Shown: piece after piece, positions 1 to 5,240 of the stretch | Layout of the letters: the number at the start of each line of letters is the position of its first letter | Position numbering within the stretch: position 1 is the stretch's first letter | Assembly (NCBI GenBank): GCA_024638905.1 | Contig: JAHEJH010000113.1 | Span: 1-6,603 of the forward strand | Direction: 5' to 3' | DNA: 6,603 nt | DNA from: Luminiphilus sp. | Lineage (GTDB): Bacteria; Pseudomonadota; Gammaproteobacteria; Pseudomonadales; Halieaceae | Translations under genes and position numbers: made by a program | The notes under the pieces: generated by a model | Database searches by the model: none | The model's input: only the letters and a program-made list of their open reading frames with translations | What the model was told of the DNA's origin: nothing

Positions 1-736
1 CAACCAGCTTTTGGCTCAGTTCGCGGACACTTTCCGCATAACTGCTCGAGAGGCGCAGATACACGGTTTTGCCTGACAGGTCTGCCAGCGATCCGAGACG
101 CGGTGCGCTCGGACCGGTAATAAGGACTTCCTTGAGGGGCTTGCTCACCGGGTTGGTGAAGTCGACTTCAGCTTGCCGGTTGTCGGTCACAGTGGTGCCC
201 GCCATGACAATATCGCCATAGCCTGCCTGCAGCGCAGGGAAGAGCTGGTCCCTTGCTACGGGGATGACCGCGACCTGCACAGTCAGCAGGCCAGTTTTGA
301 AGGCCTCGTTGACCACTTTTTGCAGCTTGTCGGCATATTCCTGAACCGTCCCACGCGGCCCGTCCTCGAGAAAGTAGCGGCCCGGGCCATACACGGTCAG
401 CACCCGGATGGCGCGGCGCTCGACCATGGTGTCGAGGTCACCAAAATGCGGCATGACCCCGAAGCGTTTCAGGCCGCCAGAGCCGGTCCCGGAGCTGCTC
501 GCTGGGGCATCAGCGGTCTCTGCCTGATCAGTCGCGGTATCGACGCTCGCCAGAACGTTGTCCCGTGGCAGGTTCAGTGGCTCTGAGACCCTGAACTCTG
601 CGGGCGCAGATGCCGTAGTTGAGGCCTCCGGGACCTCTGCCACGCTCTCGCCACCGCATCCGATCAACAGTATCGGTAGGGTCATGGCTCCTACGAGCAG
701 GGCTTTCGAAAGAGTGTCAGCAAGCAATGAACGCAT
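1..736 (-). CDS. Lipoprotein with family-3 solute-binding domain, MltF-like (C-terminus outside window)
   Basis: Partial gene; 245 residues are visible and the frame is open to the window edge. The N-terminus is a lipoprotein signal peptide: a short start, a hydrophobic stretch (about residues 12-26) and the lipobox LIGC with Cys27. The +2 residue is Gly, not Asp, so outer-membrane sorting is expected. Residues 28-95 are a low-complexity Ala/Ser/Thr/Glu linker. From about 100 a periplasmic binding domain begins: DLDTMVERRAIRVLTVYGPG, then an LFPALQAGYGDIVMAG block (165-180), VDFTNPVSK (191-199) and a LITGPSAPRLGSLADLSGK block (205-223). This pattern resembles the substrate-binding half of MltF-type membrane-bound lytic transglycosylases, which cleave peptidoglycan. 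The transglycosylase half would lie beyond position 1, so a plain solute-binding lipoprotein is also possible. The ATG at 736 is preceded by AGGA at 11-nt spacing. It may be co-transcribed with the oxidoreductase gene 78 bp upstream. Confidence 0.8.
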   Translation of the reverse strand, partial: MRSLLADTLSKALLVGAMTLPILLIGCGGESVAEVPEASTTASAPAEFRVSEPLNLPRDNVLASVDTATDQAETADAPASSSGTGSGGLKRFGVMPHFGDLDTMVERRAIRVLTVYGPGRYFLEDGPRGTVQEYADKLQKVVNEAFKTGLLTVQVAVIPVARDQLFPALQAGYGDIVMAGTTVTDNRQAEVDFTNPVSKPLKEVLITGPSAPRLGSLADLSGKTVYLRLSSSYAESVRELSQKLV

Positions 737-758
737 GGAGAACTGTTTCCTGATCGAT

Positions 759-788
759 CCGCGGCTGGGGTTGTCCGCCGGGGGTTGT
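759..788. repeat. Imperfect tandem repeat in the gap between two minus-strand genes
   Basis: Two adjacent copies, CCGCGGCTGGGGTTGT (759-774) and CCGCCGGGGGTTGT (775-788), differ by a 2-nt indel and a substitution. They fill much of the 78-bp gap between the oxidoreductase stop and the lipoprotein start. On the minus strand they read as two ACAACCCC blocks just ahead of the lipoprotein ribosome-binding region. They do not form a terminator: there is no stem with a T run. The function is unknown and the repeat may be chance in GC-rich DNA. Confidence 0.35.
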
Positions 789-814
789 GTCATCGTGCCG
801 CTATCCGTGGGTGC

Positions 815-1798
815 TTACCCTGTCCGGCAATCCAGCACCAACTTACCAAAATGTGTCCCCAAGCGCATATGTTCGTGGGCCTCCAGCACGTCAGCCAGAG
901 GGTAAATCGTGTCGACGAGGGGTCGAATATCGCCCGCGACCACCTGTGGCCAGACGCGTTCGCGAATCGCGGTGAAGCAACGCGCGCGCTCCCCGGTGTC
1001 GAGTCTGCGCAGCGTGCTGCCTGTCAGCGTTAAGCGCTTCATAAACAGCGTGGCGAGATTGATCTCGCTCTGCATGCCACGCATCACGCCAATACACACA
1101 ATGCGGCCGTCGGGTGCAGCAAGATCCAGATTGGCTTGCATCAGGTCGCCACCTGCAATATCCAGAATGACATCGACGCTTCCGCCGTAGCCTGCGTCAG
1201 TGAACTGTTCGGTGAGGCTACCCTCGCGATGATTCGCCACAAACGAAGCGCCGAGCGCTTTGACCGCATCACATCGGGCCGCTGAGCCCGCGGTGGAAAT
1301 CACGTTAGCGCCAAGCGCCGCTGCCATTTGTATACCGATCGAGCCGATACCGCTGCTGCCCCCGTGGATCAACACTGTCTCACCCGCTGACAGCTGACCC
1401 CGCTCCATGACGTTGTACCACACGGTTAACAGTGCCTCGGGCAGCGCGGCACCCTGTTCAGTGGACAGGTTATCCGGCAGGGTGAGGCAGTGGTCCTCGC
1501 GGGCGATGGCATGGGAGGCGTAGCCGCCGCCATGGGTTAGCGCGCACACCCGATCGCCCACCTGTAATGATGAACACCTCTCTCCGACAGCGACCACTTG
1601 GCCTGCGACTTCCAGTCCCGGTATGGGTGATGCGTCCTCCGGTGGCGGATAGAGCCCGAGGCGCTGTAGCAGATCGGCGCGGTTGATACCGGCATGATCC
1701 ACGGCGATGAGCACTTCTTCCGGCCCCGGCGGGGGTGCCGTATCGCTGACTACTGTGGCCAGCTCCGGTGTCTCGAAGTGGATGAAGTGTCTGTCCAT
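815..1798 (-). CDS. NAD(P)H quinone oxidoreductase, PIG3 family (zinc-independent MDR)
   Basis: Complete 327-residue medium-chain dehydrogenase/reductase, the usual length for the PIG3/TP53I3 and QOR-like group. Members use NADPH to reduce quinones or activated alkenes in the cytoplasm. The N-terminal GroES-like catalytic domain carries the PIG3 signature GINRADLLQRLGLYPPP (37-53), followed by GLEVAG (61-66). Asn39 stands where zinc-dependent relatives have a catalytic Cys, and the four-Cys structural zinc loop is absent, so no zinc is expected. The Rossmann domain has its glycine-rich loop at IHGGSSGIGSIG (144-155), and ILDIAGG (211-217) also fits the family. The ATG at 1798 follows AGGG at 11-14 nt. 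It is divergent from the iron alcohol dehydrogenase, with only 93 bp between the starts, so co-regulation is possible. The exact electron acceptor cannot be read from the sequence. Confidence 0.92.
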   Translation of the reverse strand: MDRHFIHFETPELATVVSDTAPPPGPEEVLIAVDHAGINRADLLQRLGLYPPPEDASPIPGLEVAGQVVAVGERCSSLQVGDRVCALTHGGGYASHAIAREDHCLTLPDNLSTEQGAALPEALLTVWYNVMERGQLSAGETVLIHGGSSGIGSIGIQMAAALGANVISTAGSAARCDAVKALGASFVANHREGSLTEQFTDAGYGGSVDVILDIAGGDLMQANLDLAAPDGRIVCIGVMRGMQSEINLATLFMKRLTLTGSTLRRLDTGERARCFTAIRERVWPQVVAGDIRPLVDTIYPLADVLEAHEHMRLGTHFGKLVLDCRTG

Positions 1799-1891
1799 AG
1801 CGCGCGTTTCCCTATTTTAGATCCCGGACTGTCGTCCTTGGAGCGGTGACGATAGACTACTGCGACAAGAAAATCTCTGGGAGACATCGCC
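1799..1891. promoter_or_regulatory. Divergent intergenic region between oxidoreductase and alcohol dehydrogenase genes
   Basis: This 93-bp gap must hold the start signals of both divergent genes unless transcription comes from further away. On the plus strand GGGAG (1879-1883) sits 8 nt before the ATG at 1892 and fixes that start. On the minus strand a TAAAAT sequence close to the oxidoreductase start resembles a -10 box, but I find no matching -35 box at 16-18 bp. No convincing sigma-70 promoter or strong operator palindrome is visible. Confidence 0.35.
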
Positions 1892-3103
1892 ATGTTGCGA
1901 TCCATGCCGGTTAGGCGATTCAAGCGCGGTTTCAAGCTGGGGCTGATCAAGTTGCTCATTGGTAACAAGGCGACAGGTGTGCATCTGTCTTATGTCGGTC
2001 GGGGCGCCAGTGCTGATCTGTGTCGACGCATCGTCGACATTGGCCACACCGATATTTTGGTGGTGACTGACAAGGCACTGAAGGAGCTGGGCCTGGCCGA
2101 GCGGGCGCTGGCATCTCTTGCGGACGCGGGGGTGAATCTCCACTGGTATGCCGGCGTCGACCCCGATCCCACTTTCGCGCATGTGATGGAGGGTGCAGAG
2201 GTGCTGCGGGCGGCGGGTTGTACGGCGATCGTGGCGGTGGGAGGCGGATCCTCTATGGATGCGGCGAAGATCATCGCGTGCACCCGGACCAGTGATGAGT
2301 CACCCGACAAATGGGTTGGTCTGAACAAAGTGCCCGACGATGTCCTGCCGATTTACGCCATTCCTACTACCTCCGGTACCGGCAGTGAGGCAACGATGGG
2401 GGCGGTCATCAAAGATCCGGAAGAGAAGCTCAAGCACATTATTGTGGGCGAGGACCTGCTGCCACAGGCGGTCGCGCTGGACCCGGATCTGTTACTGGGA
2501 TTACCGGCACCCGTCACGGCGGCAACGGGCATCGACGCGCTGACCCATGGCATCGAGGCGTATATCTGTATTTGGGATCGAGGCACGCGAAAAGAGAACG
2601 GCCGCCTTGCCATTCAGGGCGTTTTTCGCTGGCTTGAGCAGGCGGTGAAGCATCCCGAAGATCTGGAGGCCCGTCAGGGTATGGCGGTGGCCGCTTACCA
2701 CGCGGGTATTGCGATCAACCAGGTGGGCGTCGGTAATGTCCATGCGATTGCACACCAGCTGGGCGCCCGTTACGGCATTCCCCACGGACAGGCCAACGCG
2801 CTCGCGTTACCGCATGTCCTCAAAGCCTGTCTCGCCGAGGCAGAGACCGCACTGGCCGAACTCGCTGTCGTGACCAATGTGTCCGATGCCGCCTCACCCG
2901 CGGCAAGGGCCCAGGCGTTTGTTGAGGCGGTACAGGATTTGATCGCCAAAGTCGGCATCGCCGAGACTGACCCGCGCATCCAGCCAGCTGATTGGACGGT
3001 GCTGGCCCATGCTGCGATGGATGAGAGTGATGGCTATGTCTCGCCGCGTCTGCTCACAAAGGCAGAGATCATGGACACGTTGGAGCGCATTACCGCGCGC
3101 TGA
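1892..3103 (+). CDS. Iron-containing alcohol dehydrogenase (group III ADH)
   Basis: Complete 403-residue protein of the Fe-ADH family (FucO, AdhB/YiaY type), which interconverts alcohols and aldehydes or ketones with NAD(P). The N-terminal dinucleotide-binding domain contains AVGGGSSMDAAK (115-126) and IPTTSGTGSE (157-166). All four metal ligands known from FucO are present with the expected spacing: Asp215 and His219 in GIDALTHGIEAY, and His284 and His298 in NVHAIAHQLG...IPHG. His288 matches the extra active-site His of FucO. The first ~30 residues form a basic, amphipathic extension not found in FucO, seen in longer bacterial Fe-ADHs and perhaps helping peripheral membrane contact (inference). 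The ATG at 1892 is supported by GGGAG at 8-nt spacing. It is divergent from the quinone oxidoreductase and ends inside the esterase gene on the other strand (14-bp overlap). The substrate is unknown; a catabolic role with the nearby hydrolases is plausible. Confidence 0.94.
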   Translation: MLRSMPVRRFKRGFKLGLIKLLIGNKATGVHLSYVGRGASADLCRRIVDIGHTDILVVTDKALKELGLAERALASLADAGVNLHWYAGVDPDPTFAHVMEGAEVLRAAGCTAIVAVGGGSSMDAAKIIACTRTSDESPDKWVGLNKVPDDVLPIYAIPTTSGTGSEATMGAVIKDPEEKLKHIIVGEDLLPQAVALDPDLLLGLPAPVTAATGIDALTHGIEAYICIWDRGTRKENGRLAIQGVFRWLEQAVKHPEDLEARQGMAVAAYHAGIAINQVGVGNVHAIAHQLGARYGIPHGQANALALPHVLKACLAEAETALAELAVVTNVSDAASPAARAQAFVEAVQDLIAKVGIAETDPRIQPADWTVLAHAAMDESDGYVSPRLLTKAEIMDTLERITAR

Positions 3104-3974
3104 TTGCCTCGATCCAGGCCTTGGTCAGCGACATAAAGCGGTCGTGTCCGGGGGTGGGCCCCTCCGAGCACGGAAATCCATGCGCTTCCTGAGAGAAATG
3201 CTCGTGTTGTACCGTCGCGCCGGCGCGCTGCAGAGCATTCGCTAAGCGCCTACCATCATCCCTGAGCGGGTCTTTTTCTGCGGTCACCAACAATGAGCGG
3301 GGAAAACCACTGAGCGGGATGCGCTTCCCCGGAAACATGATTTCTGTCGCGGGGTCTGCCGGCGCCAATCCGTCCAGATAGGTATCCATGAACCAGCGCA
3401 TAATTGAAGTGGTCAGCGGCCCGCTCTTTGCGTGCTCCGTGTAGGAGCGCATGGCGGCGTGGTAGTGCTGCATGGCCGGGTAAAGCATCAGGCAACCCCT
3501 GAGCCGCGGCTCGTCCGGCAGGCGAACTGCAGTCGCAAGCGTCAGGTTTCCGCCGGCGCTGTCTCCTGCAATGACCACCTCGCCATTGTTGGGGGCCAGC
3601 GCGTTGAGGTTGTCGATAATCCATCGCGATGCCGCCATGGCGTCTTCATGGGCCGCGGGGAAGGGATGCTCCGGGGCCAGCCGATAATCGATGGACATGA
3701 TCGTACAGTGGGTTTGATCAGCGAGCCGCAGGCAGAAAGGATGGTGGGTATCCAGATCGCCTATTGTCCAGCCGCCACCATGGAAGTAGATGATGAGAGG
3801 ATGGTGCCGTGAGCCGTGATACATCCGCGCCCCAAGTGTTTGCTCGGGTAAAGGGAGCTGCAGAAAGCTGGTTTTGATCTCAGGGGACGGCGCACCCTCC
3901 CACGCTAAACGATTCATGCGCCGGTAGTACCAGCGGTAAGCAAGGGTTTTGATTCGAGTACGGAGCGTCGTCAA
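3090..3974 (-). CDS. Alpha/beta hydrolase, HSL (hormone-sensitive lipase, fold-3) family esterase
   Basis: A 294-residue serine esterase of the bacterial HSL (family IV) group. It shows the oxyanion-hole motif HGGGW (65-69), nucleophile elbow GDSAGGN with Ser139, acid Asp235 in KDPLRDDG and base His265 in AHGF; the Asp-to-His spacing of 30 is typical. No signal peptide is seen, so it is probably cytoplasmic, with a basic amphipathic N-terminal helix (about residues 5-22). The family cleaves short- to medium-chain esters. The start is uncertain: TTG at 3974 lies 6 nt after the TAG of the upstream MBL gene, in the same frame, without a Shine-Dalgarno sequence. The first in-frame ATG (3917, residue 20) also lacks one and would remove the N-terminal helix. 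Translation therefore probably depends on coupling to, or readthrough from, the MBL gene. The last 14 bp overlap the alcohol dehydrogenase end on the opposite strand. Confidence 0.92.
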   Translation of the reverse strand: MTTLRTRIKTLAYRWYYRRMNRLAWEGAPSPEIKTSFLQLPLPEQTLGARMYHGSRHHPLIIYFHGGGWTIGDLDTHHPFCLRLADQTHCTIMSIDYRLAPEHPFPAAHEDAMAASRWIIDNLNALAPNNGEVVIAGDSAGGNLTLATAVRLPDEPRLRGCLMLYPAMQHYHAAMRSYTEHAKSGPLTTSIMRWFMDTYLDGLAPADPATEIMFPGKRIPLSGFPRSLLVTAEKDPLRDDGRRLANALQRAGATVQHEHFSQEAHGFPCSEGPTPGHDRFMSLTKAWIEAISAR

Positions 3975-3980
3975 AGGGTT

Positions 3981-5063
3981 CTACTCGGCGTCTATGTAGT
4001 GTGCCTCGGGGTCTGACTGATACTCATATCGGTCGTCACTGTTTACCCGTCGCTGAATGTTACCGCGGTGCCAGAGATAATTCAGGTGTGCCACAGTCTC
4101 GCCGGTTGCCATCTGAATTTCGTTATCGCCAATATCTCTGCCAAAGAGGCAGTTGAAGCATTCCGGCAAGAGCTTGGGTTCCATCAATAGATCATAAAGT
4201 TTTGCTAGAGCGAGGCGATGGCTGTCGATAATCTGGTTGAGGCGCACTCGAACCCCGGTGAAGGGTGCTTGATGTGCGGGTAACACCAGCAGATCGTCGG
4301 GCAGCATGCCCAATAAGCGGGTGCTTGAAGCCAGCCACGCCTCAAGCGGGTTGCCATCGGGCTCCGTTGGGAAGACCGAGACATTGGGCGTGATACGAGG
4401 CAGGATCTGATCGCCTGCAATGACCAACTGTAGCGCCGGGCAATAGAGGCATGCGTGCTCGGGTGAGTGTCCCTGACCCACCACTACCTGCCAGTATCGG
4501 CCGCCAATCGACAGTGTTTGTCGGTCGCTGAGGCGTTGGTAGTTGTGGGGCAGCGGCGTGGCGAACTGGCCAAAGCTGCCAAAGCGCTCCCTGTAATTCT
4601 CCAACTGCTCGTCGGTGAACCCGGTGCGGTGATAAAAGGAGATCGCCGGTGGTGGAGCCGCTTCACCCGTGTAACCCATGATCAGGCTGCCAGTCAGGAA
4701 CTCTGCCTGTGTCATATACAAATCGCAGTCGAAACGCTCACAGAGCCAACCCGCCAGACCAATGTGGTCGGGGTGCATATGAGTACAGATCACTCGGTGG
4801 ACGGGCTTGCCCGCCATGAAGCCCGTGAACAGGGATTCCCATCGCTCTTTGGCAGAATCCAGATTGAGGCAGGTATCGACAATGGTCCAGCCGTCTCCGT
4901 CCTCCAGCAACCACAGGTTGATGTGGTTTAGAGGTCCCGGCATGGTGAACCGCGCCCACCAGACGCCGGGCGCCACCTCGAAAGGTTCATCGCCGGGGTG
5001 TTCCAGTCTGCCCCAGGGGTAAGTCAGACCGCGGTATTGTTCGTCGACGCGTTCCAGAGTCAC
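3981..5063 (-). CDS. MBL-fold metallo-hydrolase
   Basis: A 360-residue metallo-beta-lactamase-fold hydrolase. The metal motif is THMHPDH (His95, His97, Asp99, His100), followed by His199 in GHSPEH, Asp218 in AGDQ and His264 in LPAH. This is a full set of ligands for a two-metal site as in glyoxalase II-like enzymes. The strand-rich start (APGVWWARF, HINLWLLEDGDGWTIVDT) matches a family common in proteobacteria whose substrates are mostly unknown; thioesters or other esters are candidates. I chose the GTG at 5063 because AGGAG (5070-5074) sits 6 nt before it. The frame stays open to a TTG at 5120, but that start would translate a GC palindrome and has no better ribosome site. The MBL domain looks complete before its TAG stop (3981-3983). 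The esterase follows after 6 nt in the same frame, so the two form one transcription unit. Confidence 0.92.
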   Translation of the reverse strand: MTLERVDEQYRGLTYPWGRLEHPGDEPFEVAPGVWWARFTMPGPLNHINLWLLEDGDGWTIVDTCLNLDSAKERWESLFTGFMAGKPVHRVICTHMHPDHIGLAGWLCERFDCDLYMTQAEFLTGSLIMGYTGEAAPPPAISFYHRTGFTDEQLENYRERFGSFGQFATPLPHNYQRLSDRQTLSIGGRYWQVVVGQGHSPEHACLYCPALQLVIAGDQILPRITPNVSVFPTEPDGNPLEAWLASSTRLLGMLPDDLLVLPAHQAPFTGVRVRLNQIIDSHRLALAKLYDLLMEPKLLPECFNCLFGRDIGDNEIQMATGETVAHLNYLWHRGNIQRRVNSDDRYEYQSDPEAHYIDAE

Positions 5064-5069
5064 TGTTAG

Positions 5070-5074
5070 CTCCT
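5070..5074 (-). promoter_or_regulatory. Shine-Dalgarno site deciding the MBL hydrolase start
   Basis: On the minus strand the sequence reads AGGAGCTAACAGTG: a strong AGGAG with 6 nt before a GTG codon at 5063. This is the best ribosome site in the leader and moves the start 19 codons downstream of the longest possible reading frame (TTG at 5120). Confidence 0.75.
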
Positions 5075-5092
5075 GATATGAGGCAGAAGTGT

Positions 5093-5108
5093 GCGCGCCG
5101 CGGCGCGC
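5093..5108. repeat. Perfect 16-bp GC-only palindrome in the MBL leader
   Basis: GCGCGCCGCGGCGCGC is its own reverse complement. It lies 29 nt upstream of the MBL GTG start, outside the preferred coding region. As DNA it could be an operator. In the MBL transcript it could fold into a short stem near the ribosome site. No T run follows on either strand, so it is not an intrinsic terminator. Confidence 0.6.
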
Positions 5109-5142
5109 CCTGTCCACCAAGCTCTCCCTTTGGGGTTACTGA

Positions 5143-5162
5143 CACGCCGGTTGCCCGGTGTG
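5143..5162 (+). repeat. Inverted repeat in the divergent MBL/aminotransferase gap
   Basis: CACGCCGG, loop TTGC, CCGGTGTG. On the plus strand the RNA would pair over 8 bp with one G-U wobble; as DNA it is an imperfect palindrome. It lies about 40 bp upstream of the suggested aminotransferase -10 box and is not followed by T residues. It is more likely an operator-type site than a terminator, if it does anything. Confidence 0.35.
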
Positions 5163-5192
5163 ATACTCACGGCGCAATCAACCCCTGTGCGG

Positions 5193-5202
5193 GGCCCGGG
5201 CC
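5193..5202. promoter_or_regulatory. 10-bp palindrome just upstream of the aminotransferase -10 box
   Basis: GGCCCGGGCC is a perfect palindrome ending 2 bp before the TATAGT hexamer, in the spacer where RNA polymerase binds. The position would suit a repressor or a MerR-type spacer-binding activator. The short, GC-only sequence makes chance a real alternative. Confidence 0.3.
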
Positions 5203-5204
5203 GC

Positions 5205-5210
5205 TATAGT
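5205..5210 (+). promoter_or_regulatory. Candidate -10 box for the aminotransferase gene
   Basis: TATAGT matches the sigma-70 -10 consensus at five of six bases and lies 30 bp before the ATG. That would give a leader of roughly 24 nt containing the GAGGAG ribosome site (5227-5232). The -35 window at 17-bp spacing reads CCCCTG and does not match, so an activator or another sigma factor would be needed. Confidence 0.4.
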
Positions 5211-5240
5211 GTGGCAGACCAAATCCGAGGAGAAAGCACC

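Noticed and set aside
173..586. 137-codon plus-strand frame antisense to the lipoprotein gene
   Set aside because: The minus strand encodes a lipoprotein signal and a recognisable binding domain; the plus frame has neither a domain nor a good start.
737..814. Possible intrinsic terminator after the oxidoreductase gene
   Set aside because: No stable GC stem followed by a T run is present on the minus strand, so readthrough into the lipoprotein gene is more likely.
1832..1852. TCGTC ... GACGA inverted repeat between the divergent oxidoreductase and dehydrogenase genes
   Set aside because: The arms are only 5 bp with an 11-bp spacer and do not extend; this is expected by chance.
4467..4931. 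154-codon plus-strand frame antisense to the MBL hydrolase
   Set aside because: It mirrors the metal-binding region of a clear enzyme and has no family resemblance of its own.
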